Below are positions 41,649 through 50,942 of a DNA stretch of 64,000 nt, one piece after another. The notes beneath the pieces were generated by a model. It was not told where the DNA came from and did no database searches. It saw only the letters and a program-made list of their open reading frames with translations. Each line of letters opens with the position of its first letter. The first letter of the stretch is position 1. Source of the stretch: JANXSS01 sp040385645 (GTDB lineage: Bacteria > Pseudomonadota > Gammaproteobacteria > Burkholderiales > Burkholderiaceae_D); contig JAZKGZ010000002.1 in the NCBI GenBank assembly GCA_040385645.1, positions 62,001 to 126,000 on the forward strand, read 5' to 3'. Both the position numbers and the translations under genes were made by a program.

Positions 41649-42902
41649 CTAAACATGAGAAAACTCTGGGTATAACCAGCCTGGTATCTGCGCGCGGAGG
41701 CAGCCATGATTTGTCAGCCCGTCCAACGTGGTGCCATAGACAGGAATCCAGCCGAGATCGCGCATGCATTGGGCGATCGTCGATTTGACAGCATCGCTGC
41801 CGTGTTGGCCGACGATGAATGCCGTACCTGGCGAAAGGTGGCCATTGGCGGCGTGATGGTAAAAAATCGCTTTGGCTACTGCCGTGTTGACGCCTCCTAC
41901 ATAGGGTTTCTCGTCAGATGGGGTCAGTAAGCAGTGCTGATGGAAATCCAGCGTATCCCGATCAGAACGATAGCCAAGCGAAGGCTGCAGCAACCCATCC
42001 TCGACCATGGTATGCAATAAATACGGAATATGGAAAATCTGCTCCATGCCTCCTTTTTCACAAGCGGAAATCAATGCGCTGTACGTAATGAAGTTGGGCC
42101 GTACGTCGTACCGCGGCATGTTTTGAAACACGATGAACGCCTGCTCCGACCAGCCGGATTTTTCACAGGCTGAGATCACCGCATTGAAGGCGACGACATT
42201 GGGTGCCACGTCGTGTTGAAGCATATCGTCGAACACGATCAATGCTTGTTCAGCCCAGCCGGCTTTCTCACAAGCGGAGATCAAGGCGCTGTAGGTAAAG
42301 ATATTCGGCGCTACACCTTCCACACGCATGTCGTCAAATATCTGTAGTGCTTGGTCTGCCAAGCCGGCTTTCTCACAAGCGGAGATCAACGCGCTGTAGG
42401 TAACGACATCCGGCGTCACACCTTCCTCGCGCATGGTTGCGAGCAAATCCTTTGCCTTGCCCGGCCGTCTGTTGCGCCCCAGTTTGGTAATCAATGCATT
42501 GTAGATAAAGACATCCGCAGCGATGCCGGCATTCGTCAGCGCTTGTACGCAGCCGTGCGCGTCTTTCACCGTCGAGTTTCTGCCTGCAATACAGGCCGTG
42601 GTGAATTTGCGTACGCTTTCTTGATTGACTATTCCAGTTGCAAACCGGCCGAGAATTTCGGCATTCAGGGGGTTGGCAACCATAATCGATTGTCCCGGCG
42701 TGCCGCGTGCCGCTGTGTTTTGAACCGACGGTTTTTTGAGCCGTCCGGCGGCATGGGCATTAGCACCGTAATAACTGCCGCGGGGAACAATCCTTGTTCC
42801 AGCGTGATTGCCGGTGGTGCTTGAATTCTCGTCCTGCAAGGAGGCTGGTGTTTGAAAGCCAATGGAAGAGGGTGATCCGGGTCGGCGGTCGACGTTGAAC
42901 AT
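41649..42902 (-). CDS. PPR-SMR protein (pentatricopeptide repeats plus MutS-related domain)
   Basis: 417 aa, starting at ATG 42902 with GGAG nine bases upstream; the longer frame is unlikely. Residues 1-75 are Ser/Thr/Gly/Asn-rich and disordered. Four canonical 35-aa PPR motifs occupy 131-165, 166-200, 201-235 and 236-270 (VVTYSALISACEKAGLADQA pattern), with a degenerate unit before and after. Residues 310-390 look like a small MutS-related (SMR) domain with LDFH at 318-321 and an IVGQHGSDA segment near 363-371. PPR proteins bind RNA in organelles of plants and algae and are rare in bacteria. The PPR-SMR combination is best known from plant plastid proteins. Likely transferred from a eukaryote; function here unknown. 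Confidence 0.88.
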   Translation of the reverse strand: MFNVDRRPGSPSSIGFQTPASLQDENSSTTGNHAGTRIVPRGSYYGANAHAAGRLKKPSVQNTAARGTPGQSIMVANPLNAEILGRFATGIVNQESVRKFTTACIAGRNSTVKDAHGCVQALTNAGIAADVFIYNALITKLGRNRRPGKAKDLLATMREEGVTPDVVTYSALISACEKAGLADQALQIFDDMRVEGVAPNIFTYSALISACEKAGWAEQALIVFDDMLQHDVAPNVVAFNAVISACEKSGWSEQAFIVFQNMPRYDVRPNFITYSALISACEKGGMEQIFHIPYLLHTMVEDGLLQPSLGYRSDRDTLDFHQHCLLTPSDEKPYVGGVNTAVAKAIFYHHAANGHLSPGTAFIVGQHGSDAVKSTIAQCMRDLGWIPVYGTTLDGLTNHGCLRAQIPGWLYPEFSHV

Positions 42903-43012
42903 AAAAAAACTCCGAAATAATAAAACAGCATTACAGGCGCTCGCAGCGTTGCCGGCAAAACCGGACAAAAGAATTAAATGCGATCGGTTAGGAAAGAAAT
43001 TTGCAAATTCGC

Positions 43013-43029
43013 GCCAGCTTCAAGCTGGC
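43013..43029. other. Short perfect inverted repeat upstream of the PPR gene
   Basis: GCCAGCTT (43013-43020) and AAGCTGGC (43022-43029) pair perfectly around a single central base. It lies about 110 bases before the PPR-SMR start, with no U-run, so an operator is more likely than a terminator. Confidence 0.35.
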
Positions 43030-43175
43030 TGAGCAGTCACTCGACACCTTATCTATCGCGGGATATCCCACTTAATGGCCGATGATGCGGGCTGTAACAG
43101 TATAGCTCGTGCGATTGAGGAAATTTACTTTTTGACAATATGTGTAGTTGGCAAAAACGGCCTGCTTTTCGCCCA

Positions 43176-43730
43176 TCACGACCGAGTCGTGCGCAGAATC
43201 GGCTTTGTCCCAAGCAGTTTGCCGACAGGCGCTTTCGACCATGCGAACCACAGCAATGCTGCGGCGATCGGCAGGAATAGCCAGTACTCGACCGGTGCCA
43301 TCCACAACCAACGTTTGTGCCACGCGACGTCTTCGGGATTGAAACGCGCCAAGCCGTACGCCGGGTTGAGCACGAACCACAAGAAATCCTCGATGATCCA
43401 GAACAGCATGATGCAACCCAAGGCGAGGCTTTCGGCCCGCAAGGACAAGCGGCCGTTGGCTACCATCGGAAAGTGGAAAAACAGAAATACGAACGTAAAC
43501 ACCCAGGCGTGGTAACCGGTCATCGCTCGGCCACCCCAGAAAATATCCAGCAGCAAGTGTTGTTCGATGCGCCAGGTCGGCAGCGAGGTCGCCCAACCGG
43601 CACCGCCTTCGATTTGGATTTCGACATTGGCAAAGATAGTGGCCAGCATGGCGACCCAAAATAAGGTGGCGGCTTTTTGCCAGGCAGAGATTCCGTCAGT
43701 TTTGTCGTTAATGATAGGGTCGGCGGTCAT
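43176..43730 (-). CDS. Membrane protein coupled to the glycosyltransferase
   Basis: 184 aa with about four to five predicted transmembrane helices (ATLFWVAMLATIFANVEIQI; VFTFVFLFFHFPMVAN; LGCIMLFWIIEDFLWFVLNP; EYWLFLPIAAALLWFAW). Conserved-looking acidic residues sit in membrane-edge positions (WIIEDFLWF). No family recognised. Its ATG at 43730 overlaps the glycosyltransferase stop by four bases (ATGA), so they form one operon, and it could act on the same lipid product. Confidence 0.75.
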   Translation of the reverse strand: MTADPIINDKTDGISAWQKAATLFWVAMLATIFANVEIQIEGGAGWATSLPTWRIEQHLLLDIFWGGRAMTGYHAWVFTFVFLFFHFPMVANGRLSLRAESLALGCIMLFWIIEDFLWFVLNPAYGLARFNPEDVAWHKRWLWMAPVEYWLFLPIAAALLWFAWSKAPVGKLLGTKPILRTTRS

Positions 43731-44956
43731 TGTTCAAAAGTTGTATTTTTTAGCTGCGACAATACGATTTGCATGACGCGGGTTGCGGCGGCCGGGCGTG
43801 CTAGCGCCCGCGCACGGGTGGACATCTGCTTTAAGCGCACCGGGTCGTTCAGCAAGCAGCGCACACGATACTCGACGGTTATTGCATCGGCCGCCTTCAG
43901 CGCCACGCCCTGTTCCACAAGGTAATCGGCATTGCTTTCTTCCTGGCCGGGAATCGGCGCATTGATAATCATCGGCAAGCCCATCGCCAGGCATTCGGCG
44001 CTGGTCAAGCCGCCGGATTTCGTCACGATCAGGTCGGCGCATGCCATGAACCGCTCGACATCTGTTACCTGGGCTTGCACCACCAGCCTGCCAACGTAAC
44101 CGGCGGCAAGTGTAGCCAGCCGATCGTAAAGCGTGGTGTTGCTGCCGGTGAGCACGATGAGTTGCAGCGGCGGTTCGATACTCAGCAGTTTTTCGGTAAT
44201 ACCGAAGATATTACCCAGTCCGGCCCCACCTCCCATTAACAATATCGTCGTCTGGGCCGGGTCGAGGTGCAAGCTGGCGGCGCTGGCAATACGATCGGTT
44301 GGTGCAGCAAATGCCGGCATGATCGGCAAGCCCACCACATGAATGCGTTGTCTGGCGACGCCCTCTGCCTGCAACCGAAATGCCACTTCGTCGCTGGCAA
44401 CGAAATAACCGGCCACCTCTGGCTGAATCCAGATCCGATGCAAGTCGTAATCGGTAACCTGAACCCAGACTGGACACGGCAATTTTTTATCCGGCGGCAG
44501 ATATGCCAGCAGCTCGGCCGGCAGGAAATGGGTAGAAATAATTGCATCGGGCCGGATGTCTTGGATTGCGCTGAGCAGCGCCCGGCCCTGCCGTCGCTCG
44601 AACCAGCGCCGCAGCCGTTGCGTACGGTCGGTTGAGCGCGCCTGTTGCATGTGGCGATACAGCCAGCCCCAGGCGTGCGGATACTTTCCGACCAGTCGCA
44701 TGTAAGTATGCGTGTACATCTGGCGAAACAAATCCGGCATGGTCTGCATCACATCGAGATGCGTGACCGTCGTGCCATGCAGGTCGGCATTGGCACATAG
44801 TGCCTGCGCTGCACGCACATGGCCGGCTCCGGCCGATACACTCAAAATCAGGACGGTGGGTTTGCGAGCGGGAAGGGGGTAACACGTGGGCACAATGGCT
44901 AGCCAATTTCTAATCTTATAAATATAAGCCTGGCGAAAAGCAGCTTCAGCAATCAC
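43727..44956 (-). CDS. MGDG-synthase-type glycosyltransferase
   Basis: GT-B glycosyltransferase of the GT28 group resembling monogalactosyldiacylglycerol synthases and processive diacylglycerol glucosyltransferases (UgtP), about 409 aa. N-terminal lipid-acceptor domain: ILSVSAGAGHVRAAQALCAN, and DLFRQMYTHTYMRLVGKYPH typical of this family. The C-terminal nucleotide-sugar domain has GGGAGLGNI and TKSGGLTSAECLAMGLPMII. It probably adds a sugar to diacylglycerol. The start is a GTG at 44956; an inner GTG at 44893 is possible. The membrane-protein gene follows with an ATGA overlap. Confidence 0.85.
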   Translation of the reverse strand: MIAEAAFRQAYIYKIRNWLAIVPTCYPLPARKPTVLILSVSAGAGHVRAAQALCANADLHGTTVTHLDVMQTMPDLFRQMYTHTYMRLVGKYPHAWGWLYRHMQQARSTDRTQRLRRWFERRQGRALLSAIQDIRPDAIISTHFLPAELLAYLPPDKKLPCPVWVQVTDYDLHRIWIQPEVAGYFVASDEVAFRLQAEGVARQRIHVVGLPIMPAFAAPTDRIASAASLHLDPAQTTILLMGGGAGLGNIFGITEKLLSIEPPLQLIVLTGSNTTLYDRLATLAAGYVGRLVVQAQVTDVERFMACADLIVTKSGGLTSAECLAMGLPMIINAPIPGQEESNADYLVEQGVALKAADAITVEYRVRCLLNDPVRLKQMSTRARALARPAAATRVMQIVLSQLKNTTFEQ

Positions 44957-45344
44957 CGCAGCTTAGTGCGGCAATGCTTCAAGACAATGACAAAACTGAA
45001 AAATGTCATGGTTTAGTCACGCCGCGTTCATCTCCCTGACACTTTAAGACGGAATACTTCGCCATTGCCGCGCCTTCCGGGAAGACCGAATGCCGATCGA
45101 TATCAAATGCCTGTCTAAAACCTTCAAGGGTGATTTTCATGCGCTCGGAAAAAAGGACGACTGCAAGATAGTGCAAGCTGTTGCTCTGTCTTCGAGCCTC
45201 AAGCGCATCGACGCGCATCGATTCTACGGACGGGCCGGTTTTTGCCAGCACGGTATCAGCTTGGTAATCGATTTACTCCGATAATTTTGCTCAGGGCAAT
45301 TCAGCTTTCATATTTTTTTGTAACGTTCCCCAACTGTAGCATTG
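44957..45344. other. Intergenic region, no supported gene
   Basis: Open frames exist on both strands (minus 45006-45251 and plus 45090-45284), each without a recognisable family. They overlap and neither has a convincing ribosome site, so I do not call either. Confidence 0.4.
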
Positions 45345-46652
45345 CTATCCTCGTTGTAACAATGCCAGTAGCCTTGCACCGGCAACTTCCAACGCGCCAC
45401 TATTGTCGATGGCAATTACACTTTCATCGATTGGTGGCACGTACTGCGCAGCGCGGGCAACCCGATCCACCAACGCCGCACCGGTTTCCCGTTGACGCGA
45501 GATCAGGCGTTGGGAAATGGTTTCCGGATCGGCGGTGAGCCAAATGATGCGTGCTTCTGGAAAAGCCTGCCGCACGCACGGTGAATAGGCACGCGAGCCA
45601 TTGACGATCACATCCCGCCCGGCGCGCATGTCGGCTTCGATTTCACGGCGTACGCCGTAGCATGCGCCGTTGGCTTGCCAAAACATTGAAAATTCGCCGT
45701 GGCAGACCTGTTCCCAAAACGTATCGGTATCGATCTGCTCGTGCAACTCGCTCGGGTGCGGTTGTCGGGTAATGGCACGGCGCGCAAAGACCGTCCTGGT
45801 ATTTTCACCGAGGTGCTGCTGCAGCCATTGTAATAACGAATCTTTACCGACCCCTGAAGGGCCGACGAGGTAAAACAGTCGCCCAGGCTTCGTGGCTGTT
45901 GGCGAGGCAATAGCGGCGGCAGTTGATACGGCAACAGAAGCACGGGTATCACCGGCCGCTGTGAACGCAAATCGCTGCAGCACCGAAAACGGCTCGCCCG
46001 GTTCTGGCTCGATACACACTGATAATGCATCCACGATTGGTGCATCAGAGGTCAGCAGCGGTTGAAAATGCGCTATCGCCGCATCGCGAAGCACTGCTAC
46101 CGTTGCTGCATCGACATCGCTCAGATCGCCTGTCAGAGTCATGTGAAAACGGTATAACTCTTCGGTGAAAGGGTAGCCCCATCGCGCCAGTAATTCTTCC
46201 TGGCGCACCGACAATCCTGCCTGTCGTCGACGCGCCAGCTCAGCATCGTCAGGCGCGGCCCGCAGTGCATCGAAATGTTTGACGCAACGCATGGCCAGGG
46301 CGCCAATTTCGGTCAATGGCGTTTGCAGGCAAAGCGCCAAGTAGTCGTCGAGCAACCGTACTTCAAGGCCGCTCAGCGTAATCGGTCGCTGCGTCTGCGC
46401 AATGGACGCAGCCATCGACAACAACTGCGCCTGCGAAACTCCATGCGTCAACTTGAACGGTGCCTTCAATGTGGCGTGGAAACCGTAACGTCGCGGGTTC
46501 GCGGTCAGTGCCTGAATGGGTGACACCGCCAGCGCTGGAATGTCGGTGCCATGCTCGAGCCAACGGCGGCCGGCCTGCCACCATGGGCTATGCAACGGCG
46601 GGGTGAAGTAAAGCGCGTAGCGAGCTGCGTCGGCCCGGAACGGTTGTCTCAT
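45345..46652 (-). CDS. phnN: DUF1045 / PhnN fusion: 2H phosphoesterase-like plus ribose bisphosphokinase
   Basis: 435 aa from ATG 46652 (AAGGCGA upstream); the frame to 46880 is not needed. Residues 1-235 are a DUF1045 domain with the two H-x-T motifs of 2H phosphoesterases: H59-A-T61 (YGFHATLKAPF) and H170-M-T172 (YRFHMTLTG). A flexible Ala/Thr linker (about 235-256) leads to PhnN, ribose 1,5-bisphosphate phosphokinase, with Walker A GPSGVGKDS at 264-272. PhnN makes PRPP at the end of the carbon-phosphorus lyase pathway. No other phn genes lie in the window. The fused pair may act in successive steps on cyclic or open ribose phosphates. Confidence 0.9.
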   Translation of the reverse strand: MRQPFRADAARYALYFTPPLHSPWWQAGRRWLEHGTDIPALAVSPIQALTANPRRYGFHATLKAPFKLTHGVSQAQLLSMAASIAQTQRPITLSGLEVRLLDDYLALCLQTPLTEIGALAMRCVKHFDALRAAPDDAELARRRQAGLSVRQEELLARWGYPFTEELYRFHMTLTGDLSDVDAATVAVLRDAAIAHFQPLLTSDAPIVDALSVCIEPEPGEPFSVLQRFAFTAAGDTRASVAVSTAAAIASPTATKPGRLFYLVGPSGVGKDSLLQWLQQHLGENTRTVFARRAITRQPHPSELHEQIDTDTFWEQVCHGEFSMFWQANGACYGVRREIEADMRAGRDVIVNGSRAYSPCVRQAFPEARIIWLTADPETISQRLISRQRETGAALVDRVARAAQYVPPIDESVIAIDNSGALEVAGARLLALLQRG

Positions 46653-46912
46653 CTGTTGTCGCCTTTTATTATGTTGAACGCGGTTCTCCCTAGATTTTGC
46701 CTGATTAATATGACCGGCAATTGACAAATTTTTCTGCGCTTGGCGATTAACATCGTGGCACCGGCATTTCATTTGACGATGCTGCGGTTCGTGCTTGGCT
46801 CCATGAAGTTCGGAGCGCATGAAAGAGAGTTTTATAATGCATGAGCCAGACAGGTTAGACTCGGAATATGCGCAGAACACTACGATGTTTGCGGCGCTTT
46901 CAAAGGAAACAC

Positions 46913-47239
46913 ATGCATCCTTGGGTCATGCTGGCAATTGCAATCGGTGCCGAGTTATGCGCCACGACGGCGTTGAAGTTTTCCGACGGTTTCACTAAGA
47001 TCGCCCCATCCGTACTGGTCGTGGTCGGCTATGGCGTGTCTTTTTACATGCTCGCTAAGGTTTTAAAAACCCAGGAGGTAGGCATCGTCTATGCAATCTG
47101 GAGCGGTGCTGGGTTGGCCATCATCGCGTTGATCGGCGTGCTGTTTCTAGGTGAATCAGTGACGTTTTATAAAGTGGCAGGATTGATCGCGATTCTGGTT
47201 GGTGTGTTGCTGTTAAATCTGGCGGGTAAAGCGCCCTGA
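46913..47239 (+). CDS. Small multidrug resistance (SMR) family transporter
   Basis: 108-aa proton-coupled efflux protein of the EmrE/Sug family with four transmembrane helices. The membrane-embedded essential glutamate is in MLAIAIGAELCATTALKFSD (helix 1), the GYGVSFYMLAKVLK pattern lies in helix 2, VGIVYAIWSGAGLAIIALIG in helix 3 and GVLFLGESV before helix 4, all standard for the family. Start at ATG 46913 with AAAGGA upstream; the in-frame 46868 start is unlikely. It may export cationic compounds or guanidinium; which of these cannot be told. Confidence 0.92.
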   Translation: MHPWVMLAIAIGAELCATTALKFSDGFTKIAPSVLVVVGYGVSFYMLAKVLKTQEVGIVYAIWSGAGLAIIALIGVLFLGESVTFYKVAGLIAILVGVLLLNLAGKAP

Positions 47240-47242
47240 AAT

Positions 47243-48154
47243 TTAACCCAATGCGGTATCGAGCAGCATCATCAAGACGAAGCCGATCATCAATCCACCA
47301 GTGGCGAATGCTTCGTGTCCTGCGCGATGTGATTCTGGAATAATTTCGTGGCTAATCACGTATAGCATCGCACCAGCGGCAAATGCCAAACCCCACGGCA
47401 GCAACATAGCCGATACGCCGATGATGCTTGCGCCGAGCACGGCGGCCAGCGGCTCTACCAGGCCGGAAGCAGCTCCCATTCCGACGGCCTTGATGCGGCT
47501 GTAGCCGACACCGCGCAAAGCCAGCGCTACTACCAAGCCTTCCGGTACATCTTGAATGGAAATGCCGGTGGCTAGAGCGGTGGCGCCGACTTGGTCGGTG
47601 CCACCGAAAGCCACGCCGATGGCCAAGCCTTCCGGAAAGTTATGCAGCACGATCGCCAAGATGAATAGATAGGTGCGCTTGAGCTTCTGTGCCGGCAATC
47701 CTTCCAATCCCTTTACGAAATGTTCGTGCGGTACCAAGCGATCGATTGCCAGCAACATCGTCGCCCCGAGCAAAATGCCGGCACTCACCACCAGGCCGGA
47801 TGCCCAGGGACCCATTCCCTGTACTTCGGCTGCGGCTAGTCCCGGAATGATCAAAGAAAAAGCACAGGCCGCAAGCATGACGCCGGCACCGAATCCCAAC
47901 AGCGTGTCGAACATGCGTTGTGAAAACTGTTGCGACAACAGTACCGGCAAGGTGCCGAGCGTCGTGGCTAACGCTGCCACGGTGCCACCGCGCAGCGCTG
48001 CGGCGACTTTTTCGTCGACCGCAGAAAACCAGGCGTGGCTACCGATGAACAATAACACCAGGCCGATAATCGACGCGACTGAAATAATATAAGGATTGCG
48101 ATGCCAGGCCGAATGGCGCATTGACGAAGTTTCGAGTGGCGTAGGTCGGTTCAT
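47243..48154 (-). CDS. ZIP-family metal transporter
   Basis: 303-aa divalent-metal permease of the ZIP family (GufA/ZupT branch), eight predicted membrane helices. The metal-binding helices are well preserved: LHNFPEGLAIGVAFGG (helix 4) and ATGISIQDVPEGLVVALALRG (helix 5). A His-containing loop follows helix 3 (DRLVPHEHFVKG). It probably brings zinc or other divalent metals into the cytoplasm. Converges on the SMR transporter gene with three bases between. Confidence 0.9.
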   Translation of the reverse strand: MNRPTPLETSSMRHSAWHRNPYIISVASIIGLVLLFIGSHAWFSAVDEKVAAALRGGTVAALATTLGTLPVLLSQQFSQRMFDTLLGFGAGVMLAACAFSLIIPGLAAAEVQGMGPWASGLVVSAGILLGATMLLAIDRLVPHEHFVKGLEGLPAQKLKRTYLFILAIVLHNFPEGLAIGVAFGGTDQVGATALATGISIQDVPEGLVVALALRGVGYSRIKAVGMGAASGLVEPLAAVLGASIIGVSAMLLPWGLAFAAGAMLYVISHEIIPESHRAGHEAFATGGLMIGFVLMMLLDTALG

Positions 48155-48302
48155 TGAATTAGAAATATTATGTTCGATGGCAGCGTCCGTGCATACATTA
48201 CCTGTTTTTTAATCTCGATGCCTCCGCTGTGAAACGATGGTTACGATATAATTTCTTGCAAACAAGATTCATTCCATGCCGATTGGATAAACGGACGCCA
48301 CA

Positions 48303-50858
48303 ATGCCAGAAAGCTACGATCCACTGGAAGGGCCGGGCGAAGTAAGAGCGTTATTGCGCATGCGCGAATGGAGCAATTTCCCGCCAGGCCCTCCAGCAGA
48401 TTGGTCGATTCCGGTTCGCACCTGCTTTGCCTGGATGCTGGATGCGCAAATTCCGGCCTCGCTCTGCTTCGGCACGGATTGCCGCATGTTTTATAACGAT
48501 GCCTATATCGCGCTCTTGGGCGTGCAGCATCCGGCTGCTTTAGGCGTACCGATGTGGGAAGTGTGGCCCGAAGCCGCTCCGGCGTTCAAACAAGTGATGG
48601 ACGAGGCCTACGCTGGAAAGGCTAACTTCGTCGAACATGTCGAGTTGTTGCTGCGGCGCGGTGCTGAAACCGAGTCCGTGTGGTTCACCTATTCTGCGAC
48701 GCCGGTACGGGCATTAGACGGTAGCGTGGTGGGTGTCTTCAATACGATCATCGAAACCACCCGCGAAGTATTGGCCGACCGTAGCAAAGCCGCCGAAAGC
48801 GATCGGCTGCGTGAAATGTTTCAAAAAGCGCCGGGATTTGTCGCTGTATTTCGCGGCCCGAACCATGTTTTCGAACTCGCCAACGATGCTTACTACCGAT
48901 TGGTCGGCCAACGCGAACTGATCGGGCTGACTGTCCGAGAAGGGTTGCCCGAATTGGATGGGCAGGGCTTTTTCGAGTTGTTGAACAACGTATATTCGAC
49001 CGGCAAGCCTTACATCGGCCATGCTCAACCTGCACAGCTACAGCGCCGTCATGGCGAGTTGGCCGAGCATGTGGTGGTGGATTTCATTTTTCAACCACTA
49101 TTCGACGGCAATGCCCGGGTCGCAGGGATTTTTGTTCAAGGTAGTGAGGTGACCCAGCAACATCGCTCCCGAGTACGCCTGGCGTTTCAGTTGGCAATGG
49201 CAGACCGCTTGCGCAGTTTGACTTCGCCGGAAGAAATTGTGTCGACGGCCAGTCAGCTGTTGGCCGAATATCTGAATGCTGCACGGGTCGTTTTTGCCGA
49301 AGTCGACGATGCCGCCGACACGTTTTTTATCAGGCGTGACTGGACCCGTCCAGGGCTGGCGCACGTATCCGGCCAGGCACGTAGCCTAGATGATTTTGGT
49401 CCGGCCGTGATTGCCGAACTCAAGCTGGGCCATACCGTGTCGATTTCGGATATCACACTCGACCCGCGAACCGCTGCACATATCGAGGCCTACGGCAACC
49501 TTAGCGTGAGAGCTTCGCTGGCGATTCCTCTTATTAAAGCGGGTCGGCTACGCGTCATTCTTGGTTTGCATCAGGACCGACCGTTCGACTGGTCGGAGCA
49601 AGCCATTCTGTTGGCCGAAGACATGGCCGAGCGCACTTGGGCAGCCGTCGAGCGTGCCAGGGCGGAACAAGAAAAGGCACTGATCGAAATTGAATTACGC
49701 AAGGCCAATCGACAGAAAGACGATTTTCTGGCAATGCTCGCACATGAATTGCGCAATCCGCTAGCACCGATCGGCACGGCGGCAGAATTGCTGCGGGTGT
49801 CGAAACTGGACCATGTACGAGTACGGCAGACGAGCGAAATCATCAGCCGGCAAGTCAAGCACATGACCGGGTTGGTCGACGATCTGCTGGATGTTTCGCG
49901 TGTCACCAGGGGATTGATCACGCTGGAAAAGCAGACCTTCGAGATCGAGCGCGTTTTGACCGATGCCATGGAGCAGGTGACCCCGCTGTTTGCAATCAGG
50001 CACCACACGCTCGATTACCGACCGGTGCCAGGCAATGCGTTAGTCACCGGCGACTTCAAGCGGCTGGTGCAGGTGATGACGAATTTGTTGAACAATGCTG
50101 CAAAATACACGCCCGATGGCGGCAACATTGTTTTACGCGTCGAGACTACGGCTGACCATGTGCGAATCAAGGTCACCGATAACGGCATCGGCATCAGTGC
50201 GCAACTGTTGCCGCAGATATTCGATCTTTTTACGCAAGCTTCGCGTACCTCCGATCGCTCGCAAGGCGGATTAGGGCTCGGGCTGGCATTGGTAAAAAAT
50301 TTAATCGAGTTGCAAGGCGGGCTGGTCACTGTCCACAGTGATGGCGAAAACCGAGGTTCGACATTTACGGTCCGTTTGCCGCGTCATATCGAGCACGTAC
50401 CTGTAGTCGATCTGGAGGTGCACCCTGGCGCAGTGTCTGTTGCTGGATCAGGTGCAGCGCCTCATGTCGTGTGCGAAGCAGCGCCTTGTTTGCGTTTGCT
50501 CGTGGTCGACGACAATCGTGATGCTGCAGACATGCTGGGCTTGTTTATGGAAGCCGCCGGATACGACGTTTTTGTCGAATACGAACCGCTGGCAGCGATC
50601 GAGCGAGCACGGGTTGTCATGCCACATGCGTGTTTTCTCGATATCGGACTGCCTGGTATGGATGGTAACGAATTGGCCAGGACGCTGCGCAAGATACCCG
50701 ACATGCAAACATCGGTATTGGTGGCAGTCACCGGGTATGGGCAACAGTTCGACCGGGAAACCTCCGTCAACGCCGGCTTCAATCATTATTTTGTCAAGCC
50801 GACCGATCCGATGCTGCTGCAAGCGGTGGTGGCAAATATCAGCGCTGCCGTGCGCTAG
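48303..50858 (+). CDS. Hybrid sensor histidine kinase (PAS-PAS-GAF-HisKA-HATPase-REC)
   Basis: Large cytoplasmic kinase, 851 aa. Two PAS domains occupy about residues 30-290 (SLCFGTDCRMFYNDAYIALL; FVAVFRGPNHVFELANDAYY), then a GAF domain to about 450 (RIRAS-type LAIPLIKAGRL), a coiled coil (EIELRKANRQKDD), a phospho-acceptor H-box (FLAMLAHELRNPLAPI), an ATPase domain (TNLLNNAAKYTP, GGLGLGLALVKNL) and a C-terminal receiver (LLVVDDNRDAADML, phosphorylated Asp in CFLDIGLPGMDG). No partner regulator is adjacent. A soluble signal sensed through PAS/GAF is likely; ligand unknown. Confidence 0.92.
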   Translation: MPESYDPLEGPGEVRALLRMREWSNFPPGPPADWSIPVRTCFAWMLDAQIPASLCFGTDCRMFYNDAYIALLGVQHPAALGVPMWEVWPEAAPAFKQVMDEAYAGKANFVEHVELLLRRGAETESVWFTYSATPVRALDGSVVGVFNTIIETTREVLADRSKAAESDRLREMFQKAPGFVAVFRGPNHVFELANDAYYRLVGQRELIGLTVREGLPELDGQGFFELLNNVYSTGKPYIGHAQPAQLQRRHGELAEHVVVDFIFQPLFDGNARVAGIFVQGSEVTQQHRSRVRLAFQLAMADRLRSLTSPEEIVSTASQLLAEYLNAARVVFAEVDDAADTFFIRRDWTRPGLAHVSGQARSLDDFGPAVIAELKLGHTVSISDITLDPRTAAHIEAYGNLSVRASLAIPLIKAGRLRVILGLHQDRPFDWSEQAILLAEDMAERTWAAVERARAEQEKALIEIELRKANRQKDDFLAMLAHELRNPLAPIGTAAELLRVSKLDHVRVRQTSEIISRQVKHMTGLVDDLLDVSRVTRGLITLEKQTFEIERVLTDAMEQVTPLFAIRHHTLDYRPVPGNALVTGDFKRLVQVMTNLLNNAAKYTPDGGNIVLRVETTADHVRIKVTDNGIGISAQLLPQIFDLFTQASRTSDRSQGGLGLGLALVKNLIELQGGLVTVHSDGENRGSTFTVRLPRHIEHVPVVDLEVHPGAVSVAGSGAAPHVVCEAAPCLRLLVVDDNRDAADMLGLFMEAAGYDVFVEYEPLAAIERARVVMPHACFLDIGLPGMDGNELARTLRKIPDMQTSVLVAVTGYGQQFDRETSVNAGFNHYFVKPTDPMLLQAVVANISAAVR

Positions 50859-50942
50859 CGGCTTTGCGTTCCCGCGCCAACGCGCCTACGAACGTTTTCT
50901 ACAACTGTTAAGCTGCTCGTCACTTAATTCTTCGAGAAGCCA

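Noticed and set aside
43072..43659. Minus-strand frame overlapping the 43176-43730 membrane protein
   Set aside because: Different frame of the same DNA; the chosen frame has membrane helices and an ATGA overlap with the glycosyltransferase.
45006..45251. Minus-strand 81-codon frame
   Set aside because: No family, no ribosome site, and overlaps an equally plausible plus-strand frame.
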